The position numbers and the translations under genes are program-made. A model generated the notes under the pieces. That model saw nothing but the letters and a program-made list of their open reading frames with translations, was not told the DNA's origin and did no database searches. Shown here in pieces: positions 1 through 7,261 of a stretch of DNA of 8,941 nt. Where the stretch lies: assembly GCA_009936895.1 (NCBI GenBank), contig JAACDS010000243.1, positions 1-8,941 on the forward strand, given 5' to 3'. Each line of letters opens with the position of its first letter. Position 1 is the stretch's first letter. Origin of the DNA: Pseudomonadota bacterium. Its GTDB lineage: Bacteria > Pseudomonadota > Gammaproteobacteria > Pseudomonadales > Azotimanducaceae.

Positions 1-68
1 CAGGCCAAGTCGCTGTCAGCGTGCTGAGCATCGACTCCGTGACGCTCTAGGGCGCAGCCGCTCTAACG

Positions 69-1448
69 TCAGATTCCTTGCAGATCTGCCACCCGGTCGG
101 TGTCTCTTTGCAAGGTCTTAGCCGCATGATAGTAGTGATAGGCACACCATAGATTCATCAGACTAAACACCATGAGCGAATAACGAAGAGATTCGGCACC
201 ATGCTCGGCGGCAAAAATGTCGCTCAATATGCCGACTCCCTGTGGCCCCAAACCCATACCGATAATGTTGAGCAAGAATAGGCAAATGGCAGCGGCAACC
301 GAGCGCATTTGCACTGGCACCAGCTGCTGAATCATGGCGAACGTAGGCGCCAGATAGAAGCCACCAAAAAATGCAGGAATCAGATAAACCAAAAGCGCTG
401 AAGTCAGGTCAGTTAACCAGAAAAAACACACCAAAAACGGCACCAAACCACCCTTCCCGACAGCGACAATCCAAGCCAGCCAGCGAGGATCTCGCTTGGC
501 TAAGTGGTCCGCCAACCGGCCCGCAGTAAAAGTGCCAATACCACCCACAATGCCCGCCATTAACGCAAGGGTCAGACCCGTTTCACTCTGACTCAGCCCG
601 TGAGAACGTACAAAAAAAGCCGGTAACCACAGGGTCATCCCGTAGCCTACGAAACCCGCTAAGGCGGAACCAAAAACCACATGTCGGGTCGCCGGAGTTT
701 GCAGCATGGTTTTCCATACTTCGCCGAGGCCCGGCGCTTCGGTACGACCTTGTTTGGCTTCCTCAGACGCTCCGCGTGGGGGTTCGATCAGCGTAAAGCG
801 CACCAGCAGCGCAATCAGGATGCCCGGTAAACCCACCACAATAAACGTAGTGCGCCAGCCCCAATGCTCGCTCATCCACCCGCCGCCTAAGTAGGCGATC
901 AGCAAACCCAAGTTAATACCCATGGCGAAAATGCCCATGGCCGTCGCGCGCTGGCGTTGGGGAAACAGATCGGAAATCATCGAATGGGACGGCGGGCTGG
1001 CACCCGCTTCGCCAATGCCGACGCCAATACGAGCCAATGCCAGCTGGCTGTAGCTGCCGACGTAGGCGCAGGCCACGGTCATGCCTGACCAGATCGTGGT
1101 CGCCAACGCTATGATATTCCGGCGATTGGTACGATCTGCCAACATGGCGATTGGCATACCCAAGGTGGCATAAAAAATGGCAAAGGTAAGGCCAATTAAA
1201 AAGCCCATTTGAGTGTCGCTGGCACCCAGCTCTAACTTAATGGGCTCGAGCAGAATCCCCATGATCTGACGGTCCACATGGCTGGAGCAATACACCAGAA
1301 CCAAGATCGCCAGCGCATACCAGCGATACCATTCGGTCTGCATCAAGCTATCGACGCGCGCCTGTTTCTTGTCAGCCGCTGTATTCAAGCTGCTATCTGC
1401 TGTTGCACCAGTCGGGGCCGATGACTTGTTTGTCGGTTCGCTAGACAA
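69..1448 (-). CDS. MFS transporter, spinster-like (MFS transporter 1)
   Basis: This 459-residue inner-membrane carrier of the major facilitator superfamily should have about 12 helices; its substrate is not known. The first 40 residues are hydrophilic and rich in Ser, Thr and Ala, giving a cytoplasmic tail before helix 1. Visible motifs are HVDRQIMG (57-64) in helix 1, the loop 2-3 motif GMPIAMLADRTNRR (97-110), ARIGVGIGEAGASPPSHS (139-156) in helix 4, and PTFAMIQQLVPVQMRS (368-383) near helix 10-11. The GEAG and PTFA..Q.LVP..MR signatures are those I associate with spinster-like MFS proteins. The start is TTG at 1448, chosen because a strong Shine-Dalgarno sequence lies 7 bases upstream; the next Met is residue 36, and starting there would discard the tail. 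It is the last gene of the presumed glc operon, 40 bases after MFS transporter 2, which it resembles. Transport of glycolate or another hydroxy acid is inferred from position only. Confidence 0.9.
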   Translation of the reverse strand: MSSEPTNKSSAPTGATADSSLNTAADKKQARVDSLMQTEWYRWYALAILVLVYCSSHVDRQIMGILLEPIKLELGASDTQMGFLIGLTFAIFYATLGMPIAMLADRTNRRNIIALATTIWSGMTVACAYVGSYSQLALARIGVGIGEAGASPPSHSMISDLFPQRQRATAMGIFAMGINLGLLIAYLGGGWMSEHWGWRTTFIVVGLPGILIALLVRFTLIEPPRGASEEAKQGRTEAPGLGEVWKTMLQTPATRHVVFGSALAGFVGYGMTLWLPAFFVRSHGLSQSETGLTLALMAGIVGGIGTFTAGRLADHLAKRDPRWLAWIVAVGKGGLVPFLVCFFWLTDLTSALLVYLIPAFFGGFYLAPTFAMIQQLVPVQMRSVAAAICLFLLNIIGMGLGPQGVGILSDIFAAEHGAESLRYSLMVFSLMNLWCAYHYYHAAKTLQRDTDRVADLQGI

Positions 1449-1455
1449 AATTTTT

Positions 1456-1461
1456 CTCCCC
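1456..1461 (-). promoter_or_regulatory. Ribosome binding site of MFS transporter 1
   Basis: On the minus strand this reads GGGGAG, preceded by AA, with 7 bases between it and a TTG codon at 1448. Strength and spacing support the TTG as the true start rather than the internal ATG at residue 36. Confidence 0.7.
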
Positions 1462-1488
1462 TTAAAATTTTATCGTGGTTGGGTAGCC

Positions 1489-2805
1489 TCAGGCCATCGC
1501 GCGATATAACGCCTCTCGGTCACGCTCGAAGCGGCGTCCAGCAAAATAGAACAGCGGAATCGCGATCAGCGACAACGCCGTGAACACCAGCAAGGTCACC
1601 GTATACGGTTCAGGTATGTTCTCAGCGATCATCCAGTCAACAAAAATTCCGCCGCCGGTAACGCCTAGCCCCAGGCCAAAAAAGTTCAACGACAGAATGT
1701 AAAACGCGACCACCGTGCCACGAATCTGCGGTGGCACCAGTTCTTGAACCGTGGCAAACGTCGGGCCGTAGAAGCAACCGAGCTGAAAGTAGCCAATGAA
1801 AATACCGAACAGGAAGAACATAGATGTCGGTTCGACGATCCGGTAGTAGAGAGAGATCGGAGTCAGGATCAGCATGATCCAAAACAAGAACATTGGTCGG
1901 CCCATGCCGGTTCTGCGCAAGAACATATCGCCACCCGCACCGCCGAAAAGGTTACCAGCGATGCCACCAGCAAAGGCCAACCAGCCACTAAGCTCGGCAA
2001 TTTCCGTACGATCAAAGCCTCGCTCCTGAACAAACCAAAGCTGTTCAAAGGTCGCTGCCCCCAGAACAAAATGGAAAGCAACGCCGCCGAGAACGGTCAT
2101 CAACAAGGCCGGAGACCGTTTGAATGCTGCGACCAAAATCGCCAGCATTTCCTTCACGGATGGCCGCTCGATGGCCGCGGCCTCAGTGACTGCTTGCCTC
2201 TTTTGCGCTTCCACTTCATGACGCCGAGGCGTTTCTTTCATAAAAAACATGATCGCCGCGAGCACCAAACCCAGGCCACCCAACGCATAGAAGCATCCAC
2301 GCCAACCCAGTACCGGTTCCAAGTAGGCAACGACAAACAGGCTCATCGCGACGCCAATGGGCACGCCCATGTAATACACGCCTGAGGCGAAACCCAGACG
2401 ACTGGAGGGAAATCGGTCTGCCAGCAGCGACATGGCTGTCGGCGTCATGATGGATTCGCCCACACCAATAAAAAGGCGTGGTATAGCCAGACTGACAAAG
2501 CCCTTGGCCATGCCGGACAGCGCCGTCAGCGCGCTCCACAGCGCCAGACCCGCAGCAATGAGGCGGGTTCGATTCACCCGATCTGCAAGCACGCCCATAA
2601 ACACTCCGGCCACGGAGTAGAAAAAGATAAAGATCAGTCCAGTGAGCAAACCGAATTGCGTATTGGTCAGACCCAAGTCGGGAACAATCCAGTTGGCGAA
2701 ACTGGCCAGTAATTGGCGGTCAACGAAGTTCATTACATTCAGCAACGTCAAAAACATCAAAAACCCGTAGTCACGGGCTGACGCGCCCTGATCTTCCTCA
2801 ACCAT
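1489..2805 (-). CDS. MFS transporter, spinster-like (MFS transporter 2)
   Basis: This 438-residue major facilitator carrier has about 12 predicted helices in the inner membrane. It shows NFVDRQLLASF (26-36) in helix 1, the loop 2-3 motif AGVFMGVLADRVNRTR (66-81), PRLFIGVGESIMTPTAMS (109-126) in helix 4, a long charged central loop (about 190-220), and PTFATVQELVPPQIRGT (348-364). The same landmarks occur at matching places in MFS transporter 1, so the two are paralogues, though clearly diverged. The ATG start follows a G-rich stretch (GGGGGAAGGGG) that can serve as ribosome binding site. It begins 37 bases after glcF and ends 40 bases before MFS transporter 1, with no terminator seen, so it is probably co-transcribed with glcDEF. 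Uptake of glycolate, lactate or a related acid is a reasonable inference; efflux or an unrelated substrate cannot be excluded. Confidence 0.9.
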   Translation of the reverse strand: MVEEDQGASARDYGFLMFLTLLNVMNFVDRQLLASFANWIVPDLGLTNTQFGLLTGLIFIFFYSVAGVFMGVLADRVNRTRLIAAGLALWSALTALSGMAKGFVSLAIPRLFIGVGESIMTPTAMSLLADRFPSSRLGFASGVYYMGVPIGVAMSLFVVAYLEPVLGWRGCFYALGGLGLVLAAIMFFMKETPRRHEVEAQKRQAVTEAAAIERPSVKEMLAILVAAFKRSPALLMTVLGGVAFHFVLGAATFEQLWFVQERGFDRTEIAELSGWLAFAGGIAGNLFGGAGGDMFLRRTGMGRPMFLFWIMLILTPISLYYRIVEPTSMFFLFGIFIGYFQLGCFYGPTFATVQELVPPQIRGTVVAFYILSLNFFGLGLGVTGGGIFVDWMIAENIPEPYTVTLLVFTALSLIAIPLFYFAGRRFERDREALYRAMA

Positions 2806-2842
2806 CCCCTTCCCCCAGAATCGTTAGATCCTCAAGACTAGG

Positions 2843-4036
2843 TTAACTGAGCAATTCGATCCAGTGCATAACTGGCGTCTTAGTGCCGTCTGCTAGATGT
2901 GTCTGACACCCCACATTCGCGGTGGCGATCAGATCCGGCTGATGAAATTGCAGGGCCTGCAGCTTGTTCTGCCGAAGCTGATCAGACCAGACAGGCTGCA
3001 AAACCGAATAGGTTCCCGCCGAGCCGCAGCATAGGTGGGCATCGGCCACCGGGAGCAATTCGTAGCCTGCCGCTACCAAGAGTCTTTCCACGAGACCCTC
3101 TAACTGCTGACCGTGTTGTAAACTGCAAGGCGGGTGCCAGGCCACGCGCTTACCGGGAAATTTGGCCGTCAATGTTGCTTCTAAACCGCCGAGATACTCA
3201 CTGACATCGAGCGTCGCTTCGGCAACCCTTGCCGCCCGCTCGGCGTACGCCGGATCTGCTGCCATCAAACTGCCATAGTCTTTCACCGTTACGCCGCAAC
3301 CCGATGCCGTGGACACAATGGCGTTCACTTGATTCAGAAGTGGGAAGAGCGCATCAACGTTGTTACGCACGGCATCCAGCGTTTTGGCCTCGTCGCCCAA
3401 ATGCAGGTCGAGAGACCCACAGCAGCCCTCGCGAGGCGCGGTGATGACACCAATGTCCAGGTCGGCGAGTAACGTCTGAAGCGATTCGTTAACCTCGCCC
3501 GTGGTCACCTGCTGGGCACAGCCCTGCAGCAACAGCACCCGCTGAGTACCCTGAGTACTGCCGGCAAGGCCTTGGGTTACCGAGTCCGGCACCTGAGACG
3601 CCAGTGCTCGAGGCAGCAGAAAGCGAACATACTTGCCAATACGCGACAACAATCGCAGCCGGCGCGCATCGGACACCAACCATTGTAAGAGCCGGCGCAG
3701 TACACCTTGACGACCCAAGCGGCGCGGGCCGATTTGAATACGAGCGATATCCGCAAGCTCACCGTACGCAACCCCGGAAGGACAGGTTGTTTCGCAAGCG
3801 CGGCAGGTCAGGCAGCGATCCAAGTGCTGGGTCACACGTTCAGGGCTTGCCGCGCCTTCGAAGAGTTCTTTGATCAGATAGATACGGCCGCGCGGGCCAT
3901 CCAACTCATCGCCTGAAAGCTGATACGTTGGGCAGGTGGCATTGCAAAATCCGCAGTGCACGCAACTGCGAAGGATCTCGTTAGCCCGCCGGCCACGATC
4001 GGTTGCAATAAATTCCGCAGGCAGCTGAGTTTGCAT
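2843..4036 (-). CDS. glcF: Glycolate oxidase iron-sulfur subunit GlcF
   Basis: GlcF is the electron-transfer subunit of glycolate oxidase, taking electrons from the flavin subunits toward the quinone pool at the inner membrane. The 397-residue length is close to the roughly 400 usual for the family. Two ferredoxin-type 4Fe-4S motifs are at the N-terminus: C25-x2-C28-x2-C31-x3-C35-P and C75-x2-C78-x2-C81-x3-C85-P. The C-terminal half has two CCG-type domains with EGCCGS (203-208) and HLCCGSAG (334-341), plus HPPCSLQHG (301-309), as in heterodisulfide reductase subunit B-like proteins. All expected cysteines are intact. Its ATG shares one base with the TGA of glcE (TGATG), which suggests translational coupling. 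The same fold occurs in LldE/LutA and anaerobic glycerol-3-phosphate dehydrogenase subunit C; the glcD-glcE context points to GlcF. Confidence 0.95.
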   Translation of the reverse strand: MQTQLPAEFIATDRGRRANEILRSCVHCGFCNATCPTYQLSGDELDGPRGRIYLIKELFEGAASPERVTQHLDRCLTCRACETTCPSGVAYGELADIARIQIGPRRLGRQGVLRRLLQWLVSDARRLRLLSRIGKYVRFLLPRALASQVPDSVTQGLAGSTQGTQRVLLLQGCAQQVTTGEVNESLQTLLADLDIGVITAPREGCCGSLDLHLGDEAKTLDAVRNNVDALFPLLNQVNAIVSTASGCGVTVKDYGSLMAADPAYAERAARVAEATLDVSEYLGGLEATLTAKFPGKRVAWHPPCSLQHGQQLEGLVERLLVAAGYELLPVADAHLCCGSAGTYSVLQPVWSDQLRQNKLQALQFHQPDLIATANVGCQTHLADGTKTPVMHWIELLS

Positions 4037-5139
4037 CAGGCGTCTACCGCAGCGATGCCAAGGGGACTGGCAAAGACACCGCGAGGATCAAAGGCTTTGG
4101 CCAGCTGACTCATGATCTGGCGCTGCATGGCAGCAATGGGCATTGACTCGCCAATTGCCCAGCACCATCCCCCAACGGCCTTACTGTACTCGCCCACCTG
4201 AGCCGCATCGTCGTGATACATCCAGCGCAGCCCGCCTCCCCACATGATCAGCGCGTCTTTGTCGGGATCAGTCAAAAAATCGGGCATGGTTGCGGCTAGT
4301 GGCGTGACGACCCGCCATAGCCTATGGGATGACGAGTCGGAATTCGGCCGCTGAAAAAATGGATGTTCATGGTCTTTCAGTTGCTGCCATAGCTGAGGCT
4401 CTGCTTGCCGCTGATGCAGGCCTCGATCAGCCAATGCCTGACAGGCTGCCGCCACGCCGCTTTGATTACCGGCAAGACGCAAACAGAAATCACCACCTTG
4501 CCAGTAGCTTGCCGTAATCGGCAGATTGCGCTGACCGAGCTGTGCACAAAGCGATAACGATTGATCCACTGACAATGACGCCCCAACCGTACACTCCTCG
4601 GCAACAGTCGGCTGCACTCTTAGGCTAATAACCGACATAACACCCAGCGCGCCCCAGGCACCGGACTGCAGTCGCGATACGTCATAACCCGCCACATTCT
4701 TCATCACCTGACCACCGAACTTGAGGTATTCGCCTGCGCCATTGATCAGCTCGACGCCCAAAACAGCGTCTCGAACTGCGCCAAGCCAGGGCCGACCCGG
4801 ACCGCTCAAACCACACGCTACCGCGCCGCCTAAGGTGCCGCTGCCTCGGGTGCCGTCGCCAGCACCGAGTTGGGGTGGCTCACAAGACAGCTGCTGTTGC
4901 CGCTTGGCTAAGATCGCATTGATCTCGGCTAACGACGTGCCACTGCGGGCGGTGATCACCAGTTCTTCTGGTTCGTATTGCAAAATGCCCGAATGCTCGT
5001 CAAGGGCCAACACGCCATCACTCGACGAGACAGGCAGCCAACTGCTCTTGCTTGCGTGACCCTGAATGGCTAAACGCTGCTGAGTTTCATTCGCGGATTT
5101 AATTTGCTCGATCAGCAAGCCGTTTTGATCAGACGGCAC
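4036..5139 (-). CDS. glcE: Glycolate oxidase FAD-binding subunit GlcE
   Basis: GlcE is the second flavoprotein-like subunit of the GlcDEF glycolate oxidase and is needed for activity in the Escherichia coli enzyme. At 367 residues it is slightly longer than the family norm of about 350. Visible features of the PCMH-type FAD-binding domain are the GHASKSSW loop (27-34), YEPEELVITARSGTSLAEI (55-73), LGGAVACGLSGPGRPWLGAV (103-122) and GGQVMKNVAGYDVSRLQSGA (142-161), all very typical of GlcE. The C-terminus keeps FDPRGVF but then reads ASPLGI, where I would expect a sequence like NPGR. The start is a GTG whose first G is the last base of the glcD stop (TAGTG), and no good upstream alternative exists. 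The 3' end overlaps glcF by one base. Function is inferred from motif match and gene order. Confidence 0.94.
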   Translation of the reverse strand: MPSDQNGLLIEQIKSANETQQRLAIQGHASKSSWLPVSSSDGVLALDEHSGILQYEPEELVITARSGTSLAEINAILAKRQQQLSCEPPQLGAGDGTRGSGTLGGAVACGLSGPGRPWLGAVRDAVLGVELINGAGEYLKFGGQVMKNVAGYDVSRLQSGAWGALGVMSVISLRVQPTVAEECTVGASLSVDQSLSLCAQLGQRNLPITASYWQGGDFCLRLAGNQSGVAAACQALADRGLHQRQAEPQLWQQLKDHEHPFFQRPNSDSSSHRLWRVVTPLAATMPDFLTDPDKDALIMWGGGLRWMYHDDAAQVGEYSKAVGGWCWAIGESMPIAAMQRQIMSQLAKAFDPRGVFASPLGIAAVDA

Positions 5140-6659
5140 TAGAAACGTTCCAGTTCTGGAAATGGCAGTCGGCCTTTATGCACGTGCATACCACCCAACT
5201 CGCCGCAACGGGTCAGCGTCGGAATCCCTTTTCCGGGATTCAACAATGCCTGTGGATCCAAGGCGGCCTTCAACCGAAAAAACTGCGCCAGTTCCTCACT
5301 GGTGAACTGCACGCACATGGTGTCCAGCTTTTCGACGCCAACACCGTGTTCACCGGTCACCGTGCCACCTGCGGCGACACAGGCTTCCAAAATTTTTGCC
5401 CCCATGGCCATGGCTTTGTCTGTTTGACCCGGCACATTGGCATCAAACAAGATCAGCGGATGTAAATTGCCGTCCGCAGCATGGAACACATTAGCCACCG
5501 CCAAGCCAAAGGTTTGGGAAATCACGTCTATTTCTGAGAGCACTGTGGGCAATGTTTTGCGCGGAATCGTACCATCCATACAGAGGTAATCCGGGGACAG
5601 ACGGCCCACGGCCGGAAACGCTGACTTACGTCCTTTCCACAGTCGCGCCTGCTGAGACGCGTCGTGGGCCTCGTCAATCCGATAGGCGCCATGAGTGCGC
5701 AGCAGTTCGGTAACCTGATCGTTCAGCGTTGCTAGTTCAGCATCGGCTCCATCGAGTTCAATAATCAAAATGGCTTCGGCATCCAGCGGGTACCCGGCCT
5801 TGGCAAAGGCCTCCGCTGCCTGCACAGCCATCTTGTCCATCATTTCCATGCCTGCGGGTATGATACCGGCAGCGATGATAGCCGCCACTGCGTTGCCTGC
5901 ATCCACAACGTGCGAGAAGGCAGCAAGAAGGACGGTCTTCGTTTCCGGCGATGGCAACAACGCCACGGTGACTTCGGTGACGATGCCCAGCATGCCTTCG
6001 GAACCGCACAGCAACGCAAGTAAGTCGGGGCCGGGATTGTCGTAAACAGCACCACCCAGTTCGACGATCTCGCCGCCGGCAGTCACCATGCGCACCCCCA
6101 GCACGTTGTTTACCGTCAAACCATATTTTAGGCAGTGCACGCCCCCCGCATTCTCGGCAACGTTGCCACCGATACTGCAGGCGATTTGTGATGAAGGATC
6201 TGGCGCATAGTACAAACCGTGTCGTTCGGCCGCTTGGGTAATGGCCAAATTCCGCACGCCCGGCTGCACCCGCGCAACCCTATTTTCTGGATCCACGGTC
6301 AAACTCTCGGACATCTTAGACAGGCCCAACACGACGCCATGCTGATGAGGCCTGGCACCACCAGATAAACCCGTGCCAGCGCCGCGCGCAATGACAGGCA
6401 CCCCGTGCTCTGCACAGCAGACAACGATAGCGGCAACCTGTTCCTCGGTTTCGGGCAAGGCGACAACCCAAGGCATTTCACGAATGGCGGTGAGCCCGTC
6501 GGTCTCATAAGGACGCAATCCTGCCGCGTCCGTAATGACACAATCGTCCGGCAACAACTCCAGCAGACGATCGAGAACTGCGCGGTGGGCGGCGCTGTGT
6601 TGGGTCAGCACATTGCTGCCTTGCTCTGCCACTGGTTTTGCCATCTTTTTCATATCCAT
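5139..6659 (-). CDS. glcD: Glycolate oxidase FAD-linked subunit GlcD
   Basis: GlcD is the catalytic flavoprotein that oxidises glycolate (often also D-lactate) to glyoxylate. The length of 506 residues matches the family (about 500). The N-terminal PCMH FAD-binding domain carries RGAGTGLSGGA (92-102), PDPSSQ (153-158), IGGNVAENAGG (163-173) and CGSEGMLGIVTEVT (218-231). The C-terminal FAD-linked oxidase domain has FHAADGNLHPLI (392-403), with the conserved His residues, then GEHGVGVEKL (436-445) and LLNPGKG (472-478). It is the first gene of the leftward operon. The start is uncertain: ATG codons at 6659, 6653 and 6644 (residues 1, 3 and 6) are all possible and none has a clear Shine-Dalgarno sequence. 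Single-subunit D-lactate dehydrogenases share this fold, but the coupled glcE and glcF favour glycolate oxidase. No glcC-type regulator is in the window. Confidence 0.95.
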   Translation of the reverse strand: MDMKKMAKPVAEQGSNVLTQHSAAHRAVLDRLLELLPDDCVITDAAGLRPYETDGLTAIREMPWVVALPETEEQVAAIVVCCAEHGVPVIARGAGTGLSGGARPHQHGVVLGLSKMSESLTVDPENRVARVQPGVRNLAITQAAERHGLYYAPDPSSQIACSIGGNVAENAGGVHCLKYGLTVNNVLGVRMVTAGGEIVELGGAVYDNPGPDLLALLCGSEGMLGIVTEVTVALLPSPETKTVLLAAFSHVVDAGNAVAAIIAAGIIPAGMEMMDKMAVQAAEAFAKAGYPLDAEAILIIELDGADAELATLNDQVTELLRTHGAYRIDEAHDASQQARLWKGRKSAFPAVGRLSPDYLCMDGTIPRKTLPTVLSEIDVISQTFGLAVANVFHAADGNLHPLILFDANVPGQTDKAMAMGAKILEACVAAGGTVTGEHGVGVEKLDTMCVQFTSEELAQFFRLKAALDPQALLNPGKGIPTLTRCGELGGMHVHKGRLPFPELERF

Positions 6660-6721
6660 ATTATGCAGTAGCCGCGAACGCTTAGGCAGTCATCACAACC
6701 ACCCGCTAACGCCAAGACTGG

Positions 6722-6768
6722 GACAATAGTGTATCCACTCACCGAACCTTCTATAGTCTCTTATTGTC
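6722..6768. repeat. Inverted repeat GACAATA / TATTGTC, possible operator
   Basis: GACAATA at 6722-6728 is the exact reverse complement of TATTGTC at 6762-6768, with a 33-base spacer containing the TATAGT box. Arms centred 40 bases apart lie on nearly the same DNA face, as would suit two bound regulator dimers or a looped tetramer. A 7-base pair of this kind can also arise by chance in a region this size, so the operator role is a guess. Confidence 0.3.
6752..6757 (+). promoter_or_regulatory. Candidate -10 box of the RidA-dihydroorotase operon
   Basis: TATAGT matches the sigma-70 TATAAT consensus at five of six bases and sits 30 bases before the ATG at 6788, leaving room for a short leader. 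The hexamer 17 bases upstream (GTGTAT, 6729-6734) is a poor -35, so the promoter would be weak or activator-dependent if real. Confidence 0.4.
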
Positions 6769-6776
6769 ACTTTTTC

Positions 6777-6781
6777 GAGAG
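6777..6781 (+). promoter_or_regulatory. Ribosome binding site of the RidA-family gene
   Basis: GAGAG lies 6 bases before the ATG at 6788. It supports that ATG over the upstream in-frame TTG at 6764, which would add eight residues absent from the family core and has no ribosome binding site of its own. Confidence 0.5.
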
Positions 6782-6787
6782 TTTCCC

Positions 6788-7261
6788 ATGAGCATTGAAC
6801 AACGTTTGATCGATCTCGGACTGGAATTGCCCCAGCCCATGAACACCGACACCCTACCCTTCGATCTGATCAGAGCAGACGGCAATCGCCTGTACCTGTC
6901 CGGACACGTGCCGACAGATTTAACGGGCAAGGTCAGCCAACCTTTTGGTAAGGTCGGTGCTGACGTTAGTGAAGACGAGGCCTATCGCATCGCCGCCCGT
7001 ATTGCCTTGGGATTATGCGCTAGCATTAAAGCCCACATAGGAGATCTGGATCGAGTCGACAAGTGGTTACGTATATTCGGGATGGTGAACGCCGCACCCG
7101 GCTTCACCAACATACCCGCCGTGATCAATGGTTGTTCCGATACCGTGCTTGCCGTCTTTGGCAAAGACGTCGGAGCCCATGCGCGCAGCGCGGTGGGTAT
7201 GGCCGAACTGCCCTTTAGTGTCCCTGTAGAAATTGAAGCCGAAGTGAGAATCCGATCATGA
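6788..7261 (+). CDS. RidA family protein (YjgF/YER057c/UK114)
   Basis: This 157-residue protein belongs to the RidA superfamily, small trimeric proteins; archetypal RidA hydrolyses reactive enamines or imines such as 2-aminoacrylate, preventing damage to PLP enzymes. It is longer than the archetype (about 128 residues) and looks like the subgroup with an extended N-terminus. LYLSGHVP (35-42) corresponds to the IYTSGQIP strand. HARSAVGMAELP (131-142) contains Arg133, which by alignment matches the catalytic Arg105 of E. coli RidA, and Glu148 in PVEIEAEV matches Glu120. Deaminase activity is therefore possible, but not every subgroup is active on 2-aminoacrylate. The ATG at 6788 is preferred on ribosome binding site grounds. 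The TGA overlaps the ATG of the amidohydrolase gene (ATGA), so the two are probably translationally coupled. RutC, in pyrimidine catabolism, is from the same superfamily, which makes the pairing with a cyclic-amide hydrolase suggestive. Confidence 0.92.
   Translation: MSIEQRLIDLGLELPQPMNTDTLPFDLIRADGNRLYLSGHVPTDLTGKVSQPFGKVGADVSEDEAYRIAARIALGLCASIKAHIGDLDRVDKWLRIFGMVNAAPGFTNIPAVINGCSDTVLAVFGKDVGAHARSAVGMAELPFSVPVEIEAEVRIRS

Larger units (their letters stand above)
6660..6787. promoter_or_regulatory. Divergent intergenic control region (glcD / RidA)
   Basis: This 128-base gap lies between the starts of two oppositely directed operons and must hold, or lie close to, the promoters for both. Rightward there is a TATAGT box at 6752-6757. 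Leftward I find only weak -10-like hexamers (TACACT or TATTGT on the minus strand, around 6724-6735) without a good -35. A 7-base inverted repeat (6722-6728 and 6762-6768) brackets the TATAGT box. No riboswitch-like or terminator-like hairpin stands out. Confidence 0.6.

Noticed and set aside
3..50. Plus-strand frame open from the left edge and ending in TAG, possibly the tail of a convergent gene
   Set aside because: Only 15 sense codons are visible with no recognisable motif; an open frame this short is expected by chance.
41..70. Possible terminator after MFS transporter 1 (GACG/CGTC ends, repeated CGCTCTA)
   Set aside because: The pairing is too short (4 outer and 3 inner pairs) with no following T-run; the repeated CGCTCTA is a direct, not inverted, repeat.
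1744..2385. A 213-codon open frame on the plus strand opposite MFS transporter 2
   Set aside because: It lies wholly antisense to a well-supported gene, has a His/Gln/Arg-rich composition typical of shadow frames, no ribosome binding site I can see and no recognisable domain.
6721..6736. Palindrome-like GGACAATAGTGTATCC as an operator
   Set aside because: Only four base pairs of the two halves match, too weak to report separately from the longer-range inverted repeat.
6764..6787. Upstream TTG as the start of the RidA-family gene
   Set aside because: There is no ribosome binding site before the TTG, the extra eight residues do not match the family, and GAGAG is well placed for the ATG at 6788.
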